The translations under genes and the position numbers were made by a program. Source: Flavobacterium orientale (lineage in GTDB: Bacteria; Bacteroidota; Bacteroidia; Flavobacteriales; Flavobacteriaceae). Taken from it: DNA of 64,000 nt. The stretch is from assembly GCF_014638005.1 (NCBI RefSeq), contig NZ_BMFG01000009.1, positions 1 to 64,000 on the forward strand, read 5' to 3'. A model generated the notes under the pieces. The model did not search any database. It was not told the origin of the DNA and saw only the letters and a list, made by a program, of their open reading frames with translations. Numbering within the stretch: position 1 is the first letter of the stretch; each line of letters opens with the position of its first letter. Positions 55,903-64,000 of the stretch are shown here, one piece after another.

Positions 55903-58900
55903 ATGCGTAAATTAATAACTCTTTGTTTCCTTTTTGTTTTCACTTTTACATTTAGTCAAAATTTTGATCAACAATGGAAGGAAGTTTACAAATATGAGTT
56001 AGACGGAAAAATACAATCTGCACAAAAAGAAGTAGAAGAGATTTATAAAAAAGCTAAAAAGAAAAAAGATGAAGTGCAAATCGTCAAGTGTTTTTTCTAT
56101 TTGTCAAAATTTGAAGAGGTTTTTGATGAAAAAGCTCAATTAACCATTATTTCAAATTTAAAAAAAGAAATTAAGGAAGCTGAGCCGATTTCAAAAGCAC
56201 TATTAAATTATATTTACGCAACTATTTTACAGAATTACTATAATCGATATTCTTATAACATTGATAAAAGAACAGAGCTAGAGTCTCAAAAAAATTTAGA
56301 TTTTTTAACTTGGACTTCACTTGACTTTGATACTGAAATTGAAAAGGCAATGAAGAATTCGTTACAGAATGAAAAATTGCTTAGAACCATTTCTATAAAA
56401 TCTCTCAAAGAAATATTTGAAATCTCTCCAAATGTAGATGCTAAAAATTATAGTTTATATGATTTTTTAGTTGAAAAAAGTATTGTTCATTACAAACCAA
56501 AAGTAAACCGTCGGGAAGTTAAAAATAACAAATATGAATTTGACTTATTTGAAAATTTATACGCAGAATCCAATACTTTCATCAATTATAAGTGGTCTTC
56601 TTTGACTGATGAAAATTTAAAAAAACTAGTTGCAATTCTACAAGAAAACGAACTATTTTACTTATCAAACAACAAAGAAAAAAATGATTTTGCTTATTAT
56701 GAACGCTTAAAATTTGCTAACTCAATATATAGCGATAATTCTACTTTTGTTAATAAAATAACCCAACTTGAAAACAAAACGACTAGCTCTTTTTTAAAAC
56801 AATCTTTAAGAGTTGAACGTATAAAATATTATATCAGTCAAACTTCAAAACAAAACAATGTCAACAATTATAATGAAGCACTCCAATTAATTGACACTGT
56901 TTTAAAAACAAAAATAAATTTCAATGCTTTGGCGGAAGCAGAAGCATATCAAAATCAAATTCTTGGTAAATCATTATCTATAAATCTTCAGAAAACTATT
57001 TATCCTAATCAAAATAACCGTGCCTTTGCAAACTTTAAAAATGTTGATTCGGTTAAAATTAGTTATTACCGCTTTCCTGTAAAAAATAATTATTTATTAG
57101 ATAATTCTCTTTTTTATGATCGTAAAAAAAATGATCTGGCAAAAAGAGATTCTTTGGTTTTAAATTTTAAATTTCAAAACAAACCAATAAAAAGCCATAC
57201 GGTAAAATTACCTTCTAAAGGTGATTATTCTAATTATTCCACTGAAATTCTTTTAGAAAAAATGGATGTTGGAAATTATTTGGTTTTTATGGAAACACTA
57301 AATGATACAATTGAAAAGAAAATCGCTTTTGCTTATGAAAACTTACAAGTAACTAACTTTTCTATTATAGAAGACAATAATGAAAAACTCGATTTCATTA
57401 CTGTTTTAGATCGAAAAACTGGTAAACCAATAGAAAATGTGAGTATTAAAAACGAAGATCATACAGTGAATACAAATAAAGAAGGGAAGGCACAATTTAA
57501 AAAGAAAAAATATATTTCACATAATTTTTACGACAGCGATATTCTAATAATTAAGAATAATGATACTTTACTCAAAAAACACAACCAAACCTTTATTTAT
57601 GATGATGATGATGATGATGATGATGACTATGAAAATTTTTACGCTAAAGTCATGGTTTATTTTGACCGTGCCATTTATCGTCCAGGGCAAAAAGTCTTCT
57701 ATAAAGGGGTTTTGATTCAAAACAAAGACAATATAAAAAGTGTCGTACCCTATGTGAGTGTTAACGTTAAAATTAGTGATGTAAATGATACAGTTTTAAA
57801 AGAATTTGATACTCAAACCAATGAATTTGGTTCATTTTCAGGAGAATTTGATATTCCAAGAAACACATTAACTGGTCGGTTTTACATTACTATAGATGAA
57901 CCTAATCAGGCGGAAGTTGATACAAAATATTATGACAAAAAAGAAGAAGAACACAAATTTTGGGATAACGTAGATTATAATGAAGAAGATTTTTATTTTA
58001 CAGTAGAAGAGTATAAGCGACCCACATTTGAAGTAAAATTTGATGAAATCAAAGAGAATTACACTATTGGTGATGTCATTAAAATTAGAGGAAACGCAAA
58101 AGCTTTAGCTGGAAACAATTTAACAAATGCAAAAGTTACTTATACAGTTTCTAAAAATACAACCTCTCATGAAAACTTTTATTCAAATGATGATGATTAT
58201 ATAATTGCAGAAACAATTACAGATAATAATGGAAATTTCAATATTCATTTTCCTGCTATTGAAGAGGGTATTTCTAATGATAGCATACAATTAATCAGAT
58301 ACACAATAAAAGCTGATATTACGGACATTCAGGGCGAAACCAGAACAGCAACTAAATATCTAAAAGTTGGTAAAGAAATGCTTGAATTAAAAATGCTACT
58401 AGATCGTAATTTGTTTAAAGAAGACAAAAATGAAGTATTCATAAAAACCACAACTTTAAACAATAATCCTATTGATGTAAAAGGAGAAATTAAAATTTAT
58501 GAATTTCAAAAAAAGAGTTATTTAAAGAATCGTCTTTTCGGGTTTCCGGAAATTCAAACACTTAGTCGAAATGAGTTTGAGCAACTTTTTCCACACGAAC
58601 CTTTTGAACAATCAGATAATGAAGTAACAGAAGTTTTTGTAAAATCATTTTTATTTGACACAAAAAACAATAAAGAAATTTCATTAGATTTTTTAAAAAC
58701 TTTTAAAAACGGAAATTATAAAATAACAGGAGAAGCTTATGATCAAAAAAACAATCTCATTAAAACTGAAAATTATTTCCAATTAGATTCTAAAGTGAAC
58801 CCTTACTCAAAAGACGAACTTTTTGTACTAAAAGATATCTCAAAAAAAAATGAACCTTTTTTTGAGATAGAGATTCATTCCGTTATACCGGATTTATGGA

Positions 58901-61900
58901 TAACTTCTAGATTTTATGACGAAAACAAAGTGTTGGAAAATGAACAAGTGATTCAATTAAAAAATGGAAAAGCAACTTTTAAGTTCAACAAAAAAGCAAA
59001 ATACGATGCGGACATACATTTTCATTTTTCAACGGTATGGGAAAACACCACAGATGTAAAAACACATTCAGTAAAAAAAGAAATAATTGAAACCAAATTA
59101 AATTTTGAAATTCTGAGTCTGAGGAATAAAATTGAACCCGGTAGTCTTGAAAATTGGTCTTTTAAAATTATTGATCAAAAATTAGAGTCTGAAGTTTTGG
59201 CAAGTATGTATGATAGTTCTTTGGATCAATTTGCAACACAAAACTGGTCAAACATTAGTTTTTATAAATATTTTGACCAACCAACTTATCCAAATTTGAA
59301 TTTTGAAAATATTATTTACAAAACTTTTGAAAATTTTAAGAGAGACAATAAATTTCATTATTATTACATTCAGAGCCCTCAAATTAATTGGTTTGGTTTT
59401 AACTTCAATGACCCAAAAAACACTCATGTTCTTAAAAAGTACATGGATAAAATCAGACCTTTATCAGAAATTCCTAAAAATGCAACATATGTAGATGGGG
59501 TTGTTATAGATGATAAAGGACTACCGCTTCCAGGTGCATCTATTGTTATAAAAGGGACAAAACGTGGGACTTCCTCCGATTTTGATGGCAAATTTAGCAT
59601 TGAGGCGGTTAAAGGCGAAGTTTTAGCAGTTTATTATGTAGGAATGAAGTCTGAAGTTGTTAAAGTCGAAAAGAACAATGGTTATGAAATTATTTTAGAA
59701 GAAGAAGATAATACTTTAGAAGAAGTGGTAGTGGCTGGATATCGAACAATGTCCAAAGCGACTCTTACATCTTCAATTTCTACTATCACTGCTGAATCAA
59801 TTGAGAGTTTACCAAATTATCATGTTCTTTCAACTTTGCAAGGTCAAATAGCAGGAGTAAACATAGCAACTTTTTCAGGTCAACCAGGTTCAAACAACCT
59901 AATAGTAACAATTCGTGGTGTAGGTTCGATAGACAATTCATCTGCTCCGCTCTACGTTATTGATGGCGTGCCTTTAAACCAAGAATCCTTTAGAAATATA
60001 AATGCTAATGATATCGAATCAGTTTCTGTTTTAAAAGATGCCGCTGCCACTGCAATTTATGGCAATCGCGGAACAAATGGAGTTATTATTATTAACACTA
60101 AAAGTGCTTTAAAAGAACTTGTTCAAGTAAAAACCCGCACAAATTTTAATGAAACAGCCTTCTTTTATCCGCATCTAAAAACAGATAGCGATGGAAAATT
60201 TAGTTTCAATTTTACGAATCCTGAATCATTAACAAGTTGGAAATTGCGTTTGTATGGTCATAATAAAAAAGCAGAAGCAGGCTATTTTGAATCCACTATT
60301 ATTTCGCAAAAAGATGTGATGGTTCAAACTAATATGCCACGATTTGTAAGAGAAAAAGATACAATTTCTATTTCGGCTAAAGTAGTGAATATGACTAATG
60401 AAACTAAATCCGGAATTGCTATGCTAATGCTATTCGATGCATCAAATATGAAAGCAGTAGATAGCATCACATTAAACACCTCTAACCTACGAAATTTCGA
60501 TTGCAAACCAAAAGAAAGTGTTCCGGTTACTTGGAAAATTACAATTCCGGAAGGCTTGCAAGGTTTACAATATAAAATTGTAGCAAAATCAGGTAATTTT
60601 TCAGATGGTGAAGAAAATATTCTTCCTGTTTTAAGTAACAAAATTCTAATAACTGAAAGCATTCCAATTTGGGTAAAAGGAAATTCTAAAAAAGAATATG
60701 TTTTTGAAAACTTGAAAAACAATTCTTCTGAAACTCTAAAAAACCATCAATTTACGTTGGAATATACTTCTAATCCAACTTGGTTGGCGTTACAGTCGCT
60801 TCCCTATTTGATGGAATTTCAACATGAATGTGCTGAGCAGACTTTTTCAAGATATTATGGAAATTTTATAGCTACAGAAATCATCAACAGCAACCCAAAA
60901 ATTGCTACTTTATTTGAATCTTGGAAAAACAATCCAACATCGGTTTCTAAAATAAATCAAAATGAAGAACTAAAATCCATTGTATTAAATGAAACTCCTT
61001 GGCTTTTGGATGCTGTAAGTGAGGAACTGAAAAACAAACGATTGGCTTTGCTTATGGATTTGAATACAATGAAAGAATTACAAGAAAGCACATTTAAAAA
61101 GTTGGAAGAAAAACAATTGTCTTCCGGAGCATTTTCTTGGTTTGATGGTGGTGAAGAAAATACTTTTATAACTCAACATATTGTTGCCGGGTTAGGACAT
61201 TTAGGAAAGTTATTCCCTGAAAGTAATTCAAAATTTGAAAAGATAACTTCAAAAGCGATTCCACATCTTGATGCTAATTTCATTAAAAACAGCAGTTTAA
61301 AAAATGACCGCTTAAATTATTATACCTATTCTAATTTACATTATTTATATACTCGAAGTTTTTATCTTGAAAAAATGCCTGTTTCTAAGAAAATTGACTC
61401 CATTATTACTATCCAAAAAATTGAATTTAAAGCGAATTGGTTGCAGTATTCGCTATACAAAAAAGCTCTTTTGGCTTTAACGATGAATCGTTTTGGAGAC
61501 AAAAAATTTGCTGAAAAAATCATCACTAACTTAAAAGAAACGGTCGCAAGAAATGATGATTTTGGAATGTATTGGGTTGAAAATAAAAACGGATATTATT
61601 GGTACCAATCTGCAATAGAAACACAAGCATTACTAATTGAAGCTTTTGCAGAAATTGAAAAAGACAAAAAATATGTTGATGAAATGAAAGTTTGGTTGCT
61701 CAAACAGAAACAATTGCAAAATTGGCCAACTACAAAAGCTACAACAGAAGCTGTTTATGCTTTATTGTTACAAGGAAGCGATTGGGCAAATAGCATAGAC
61801 AACACAAAATTCAAAATTGGTGACGAAAAAATATTGACCAAAAAATTATCCGAAAAAGATAAAGAAGCTGAAACCGGTTACATCAAAATGAATTGGAATT

Positions 61901-62442
61901 CAGATGAGATTACAAAAGAAATGGGATCTGTTTCCGTTGAAAATAATTCGTCTGTAGCGGGTTTTGGAGGTTTATATTGGCAATATTTTGAGAGTTTGGA
62001 AAACATCAAATCAGACAGTACCGCAGTTTTATCCATTACTAAAAATTTATATAAAAAAATAAAATCTTCTGATGGAGATAAATTAGTTGAATTAAACAAA
62101 GAAACATTGAAACCAGGTGATTTAATTACGATTAGATTAATTTTAAAAACTGAAAACGATCTGGAATTTGTTCACTTAAAAGATTTGAGAGCGTCGAGTT
62201 TTGAACCTGTTGATGTTATTTCAAAATATGAAAGAAAAGATGGTTTACGTTTTTACAGAAGTACAAAAGATGTTGCAACACATTTTTTCTTTGACACAAT
62301 TAAGAAAGGAACTTATGTTTTAGAATATGATGTTCGCATCAATCATTCCGGTAGTTTTGTTGATGGAATTTCAACGTTGCAAAGTATGTATGCTCCCGAA
62401 TTTTCAGCTCATTCCATCAGTACAAAAGTAAAAATAGAATAA
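55903..62442 (+). CDS. Giant alpha-2-macroglobulin with inserted TonB/SusC plug
   Basis: 2179 residues. Signal peptide MRKLITLCFLFVFTFTFSQ, no lipobox. MG domains cover about 350-1190, with an MG2 domain near 585-690 (VYFDRAIYRPGQKVFYKGVL). Nine Asp residues at 567-575 come from a GAT repeat. Residues 1197-1275 form a carboxypeptidase-regulatory fold (YVDGVVIDDKGLPLPGASIV), followed by a SusC-type TonB plug (about 1276-1402; TLQGQIAGVNIATFSGQPGS, APLYVIDGVPLNQ). The A2M domain starts near 1410 (RTNFNETAFFYPHLK). The thioester motif CAEQ is C1643-Q1646, then a complement-like helical domain. No barrel follows the plug. It likely traps proteases in the periplasm or on the surface. Confidence 0.9.
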   Translation: MRKLITLCFLFVFTFTFSQNFDQQWKEVYKYELDGKIQSAQKEVEEIYKKAKKKKDEVQIVKCFFYLSKFEEVFDEKAQLTIISNLKKEIKEAEPISKALLNYIYATILQNYYNRYSYNIDKRTELESQKNLDFLTWTSLDFDTEIEKAMKNSLQNEKLLRTISIKSLKEIFEISPNVDAKNYSLYDFLVEKSIVHYKPKVNRREVKNNKYEFDLFENLYAESNTFINYKWSSLTDENLKKLVAILQENELFYLSNNKEKNDFAYYERLKFANSIYSDNSTFVNKITQLENKTTSSFLKQSLRVERIKYYISQTSKQNNVNNYNEALQLIDTVLKTKINFNALAEAEAYQNQILGKSLSINLQKTIYPNQNNRAFANFKNVDSVKISYYRFPVKNNYLLDNSLFYDRKKNDLAKRDSLVLNFKFQNKPIKSHTVKLPSKGDYSNYSTEILLEKMDVGNYLVFMETLNDTIEKKIAFAYENLQVTNFSIIEDNNEKLDFITVLDRKTGKPIENVSIKNEDHTVNTNKEGKAQFKKKKYISHNFYDSDILIIKNNDTLLKKHNQTFIYDDDDDDDDDYENFYAKVMVYFDRAIYRPGQKVFYKGVLIQNKDNIKSVVPYVSVNVKISDVNDTVLKEFDTQTNEFGSFSGEFDIPRNTLTGRFYITIDEPNQAEVDTKYYDKKEEEHKFWDNVDYNEEDFYFTVEEYKRPTFEVKFDEIKENYTIGDVIKIRGNAKALAGNNLTNAKVTYTVSKNTTSHENFYSNDDDYIIAETITDNNGNFNIHFPAIEEGISNDSIQLIRYTIKADITDIQGETRTATKYLKVGKEMLELKMLLDRNLFKEDKNEVFIKTTTLNNNPIDVKGEIKIYEFQKKSYLKNRLFGFPEIQTLSRNEFEQLFPHEPFEQSDNEVTEVFVKSFLFDTKNNKEISLDFLKTFKNGNYKITGEAYDQKNNLIKTENYFQLDSKVNPYSKDELFVLKDISKKNEPFFEIEIHSVIPDLWITSRFYDENKVLENEQVIQLKNGKATFKFNKKAKYDADIHFHFSTVWENTTDVKTHSVKKEIIETKLNFEILSLRNKIEPGSLENWSFKIIDQKLESEVLASMYDSSLDQFATQNWSNISFYKYFDQPTYPNLNFENIIYKTFENFKRDNKFHYYYIQSPQINWFGFNFNDPKNTHVLKKYMDKIRPLSEIPKNATYVDGVVIDDKGLPLPGASIVIKGTKRGTSSDFDGKFSIEAVKGEVLAVYYVGMKSEVVKVEKNNGYEIILEEEDNTLEEVVVAGYRTMSKATLTSSISTITAESIESLPNYHVLSTLQGQIAGVNIATFSGQPGSNNLIVTIRGVGSIDNSSAPLYVIDGVPLNQESFRNINANDIESVSVLKDAAATAIYGNRGTNGVIIINTKSALKELVQVKTRTNFNETAFFYPHLKTDSDGKFSFNFTNPESLTSWKLRLYGHNKKAEAGYFESTIISQKDVMVQTNMPRFVREKDTISISAKVVNMTNETKSGIAMLMLFDASNMKAVDSITLNTSNLRNFDCKPKESVPVTWKITIPEGLQGLQYKIVAKSGNFSDGEENILPVLSNKILITESIPIWVKGNSKKEYVFENLKNNSSETLKNHQFTLEYTSNPTWLALQSLPYLMEFQHECAEQTFSRYYGNFIATEIINSNPKIATLFESWKNNPTSVSKINQNEELKSIVLNETPWLLDAVSEELKNKRLALLMDLNTMKELQESTFKKLEEKQLSSGAFSWFDGGEENTFITQHIVAGLGHLGKLFPESNSKFEKITSKAIPHLDANFIKNSSLKNDRLNYYTYSNLHYLYTRSFYLEKMPVSKKIDSIITIQKIEFKANWLQYSLYKKALLALTMNRFGDKKFAEKIITNLKETVARNDDFGMYWVENKNGYYWYQSAIETQALLIEAFAEIEKDKKYVDEMKVWLLKQKQLQNWPTTKATTEAVYALLLQGSDWANSIDNTKFKIGDEKILTKKLSEKDKEAETGYIKMNWNSDEITKEMGSVSVENNSSVAGFGGLYWQYFESLENIKSDSTAVLSITKNLYKKIKSSDGDKLVELNKETLKPGDLITIRLILKTENDLEFVHLKDLRASSFEPVDVISKYERKDGLRFYRSTKDVATHFFFDTIKKGTYVLEYDVRINHSGSFVDGISTLQSMYAPEFSAHSISTKVKIE
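57598..57630 (+). repeat. GAT trinucleotide repeat coding poly-Asp
   Basis: Eight GAT codons and one GAC encode nine aspartates within the alpha-2-macroglobulin gene. The in-frame trinucleotide tract may vary in length between strains. Confidence 0.9.
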
Positions 62443-62462
62443 TCTTAAAATTCAATATTAAA

Positions 62463-62496
62463 AAAAAATCTGCTCCATCGCTGAAGCAGATTTTTT
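62463..62496. terminator. Bidirectional terminator between convergent genes
   Basis: AAAAAATCTGCT pairs with AGCAGATTTTTT across a 10-base loop with A and T runs outside, serving both the macroglobulin gene and the S46 peptidase gene. Confidence 0.9.
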
Positions 62497-62516
62497 AATT
62501 GAATTAATAATAAACC

Positions 62517-64000
62517 TTATTTAACGATAGTTAACTCGTCAATAATATGTTTGGCTCCCGCATATTTATCGATGATAAATAATACGAAACGAATATCTAC
62601 ATTGATTGTTCTTTGTAACTTGTCATCAAAAATAACGTCTCCGGCCATCGCTTCGATGTTTCCGTCAAACGCTAATCCAATCAATTCTCCTTTTCCATTC
62701 AACACTGGAGAACCTGAATTTCCACCGGTAATATCATTATCTGTCAAAAAGTTAACCGGCATATAACCCGCTTTATCTGCATATTGACCAAAATCTTTTT
62801 TGTTATACAAATCAATTAAAGGTTGTGACAAATCAAATTCAGGATCACCTGCTTTATGCTTTTTCACCATTCCGGCTAAAGTTGTATAATTATTGATTTT
62901 CGCATCGTTTCTTTTATCTGCAGGTAATGCACGAACTTTTCCATAGGTTAAACGCAACGTTGAATTGGCATCCGGATATAAAATCGGACTTAATTTTGAC
63001 TCTTGTAAACCTGCTACTAATTTTCTGAAACCTGATTGATATTTATCTTCTGCAGCTTTTAACTCGTCTGATTTTTTATTAAAATGATCAATCAAATCTG
63101 AAGACAATTTGTATAATGGATCATTTGAAACTAACTCTGCATTAGGTAACTCTAAAAATGCCAAAAGTCTTTCTTTTGAAGTAAACAAACTCAAATCAAT
63201 TACGTTTGATGCATAACTGTTAAAATCAGTTTTGCTATCCACCATAGCCTGAATACTTGGTGCTAAAGCATAACCTTTAGCTTTTTCTGCATACAAAGCT
63301 AATTGACCCGCTAATACATCTTTTTCAAGTGGTAAATAGATAGTTTCAAAAGTTCCTTCAATCATTTCAATAAAACGAGGTTTCATTTGAGCTTTTTGAT
63401 TGGCATCTGCTTTAGAATAATTTACCAATTGATTTCCTAAACGAGCCGGCAACGTTCCAAATGAAGTTCCTCTTAATAAAGTATTCAAATAGTTATCATG
63501 TTTTGCCTTTTCATTTGTTAAAGCATAATAAGCGTTGATATCTTTAATAACTGTTCCGTATTGAGCTTTATTATTTTTGTTGTTTGCCCATTTGTCAAAT
63601 TTCTTTTCAACTTTTCTTTTAGAATCTGCTGTTTTAAATTGAGAAAGAGCATCAATCATCCCCTGTCTGTTTTTCCAATAATTGGCAATAGAAGCATATT
63701 TTGAAGCATAATTCAAACGAACTGCATCATCTTTATCCATGTGCACTTTCATTTTGTCCATTGACATTTTTGAACCTTCAACCCAAGCAGGATAAGCAAA
63801 CTTTACGTTTTGCTCTATTCCTTCAGCCGGCATCCAACGGTTTGTACGACCCGGATATCCTAAAATCATAGCAAAATCATTTTCTTGAACACCTTTCAAG
63901 CTAATTGGCAAATGGTGTTTTGGTTTTAACGGAACATTGTTTTCTGAATACTCAGCCGGATTTCCGTTAGCATCAGCATAAACTCTGAACAAAGCGAAAT
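62517..64000 (-). CDS. S46 family dipeptidyl-peptidase, C-terminal part
   Basis: At least 494 residues; the frame continues past the window edge, so the start and the catalytic His and Asp are outside. The text PAEGIEQNVKFAYPAWVEGS and the end TGGNSGSPVLNGKGELIGLA (catalytic serine in GNSGSP) fit the chymotrypsin-like S46 peptidases DPP7 and DPP11. These release dipeptides from peptides in the periplasm of Bacteroidota that live on protein. Which of the two it is cannot be judged. Convergent with the macroglobulin gene. Confidence 0.92.
   Translation of the reverse strand, partial: FALFRVYADANGNPAEYSENNVPLKPKHHLPISLKGVQENDFAMILGYPGRTNRWMPAEGIEQNVKFAYPAWVEGSKMSMDKMKVHMDKDDAVRLNYASKYASIANYWKNRQGMIDALSQFKTADSKRKVEKKFDKWANNKNNKAQYGTVIKDINAYYALTNEKAKHDNYLNTLLRGTSFGTLPARLGNQLVNYSKADANQKAQMKPRFIEMIEGTFETIYLPLEKDVLAGQLALYAEKAKGYALAPSIQAMVDSKTDFNSYASNVIDLSLFTSKERLLAFLELPNAELVSNDPLYKLSSDLIDHFNKKSDELKAAEDKYQSGFRKLVAGLQESKLSPILYPDANSTLRLTYGKVRALPADKRNDAKINNYTTLAGMVKKHKAGDPEFDLSQPLIDLYNKKDFGQYADKAGYMPVNFLTDNDITGGNSGSPVLNGKGELIGLAFDGNIEAMAGDVIFDDKLQRTINVDIRFVLFIIDKYAGAKHIIDELTIVK

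Overview
The window is chromosomal DNA from a member of the Bacteroidota, most likely a Flavobacterium or close relative in the Flavobacteriaceae. The evidence is the low GC content, promoters of the TTG-N19-TAnnTTTG type, a type IX secretion (T9SS) sorting domain, a SusC-type TonB plug, an S46 dipeptidyl-peptidase, and the gene order of the ribosomal protein cluster. No rRNA, tRNA, CRISPR array, prophage or plasmid functions were seen.

Layout. Bases 1-5000 are accessory DNA. They hold the 5' end of an IS1182-type transposase at the window edge, then single small genes: a membrane protein, an alpha/beta hydrolase, a DUF2975 membrane protein with an XRE regulator, a methyltransferase, a secreted CxxCH protein and a DUF1801 protein. 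The 5' members of this block are separated by hairpin-rich spacers that look cassette-like. Bases 5000-8700 carry two small lipoproteins, a multi-pass membrane protein, a manganese catalase and a 38-residue membrane peptide. From 8970 to 21258 the minus strand carries mostly housekeeping genes: two guanidine-modifying hydrolases (CtlX and a relative), citrate synthase, a T9SS-exported leucine-rich repeat protein, a TPR histidine kinase with a LytTR response regulator, enolase and carA. From 21613 to 38824 lies one continuous minus-strand str-S10-spc-alpha cluster, rpsL to rplQ, with fusA, secY, infA, rpmJ and rpoA. A strong promoter precedes it and a UUCG-loop terminator follows it. Three gaps in this cluster (before rplC, rpsH and rpsD) hold strong inverted repeats and are candidate regulatory RNA structures.

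The right part is mixed. It has a BamA/TamA-like barrel protein, rlmB, a rhomboid protease and rarA. A seven-gene minus-strand run follows: radC, a PepSY protein, an ABC ATPase, an FtsX/MacB-type permease with a His-rich loop, an exported DUF3299-like protein, a YjjG-like phosphatase and a secreted unknown. Next come a LolA-like protein, a ten-Asp-box sortilin/BNR protein, a DUF1287 protein, an Mpl-type Mur ligase, a TPR protein, a 2179-residue alpha-2-macroglobulin, and a truncated S46 peptidase at the right edge.

The best candidates for undescribed biology are three. The first is the giant alpha-2-macroglobulin, which keeps the CxEQ thioester motif but has a carboxypeptidase-regulatory domain plus a TonB/SusC plug, without a barrel, placed just before its A2M domain, where a bait region would be expected. 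The second is the metal-linked ABC cluster, whose permease carries about 13 histidines in one extracytoplasmic loop. The third is the set of structured ribosomal-protein leaders.
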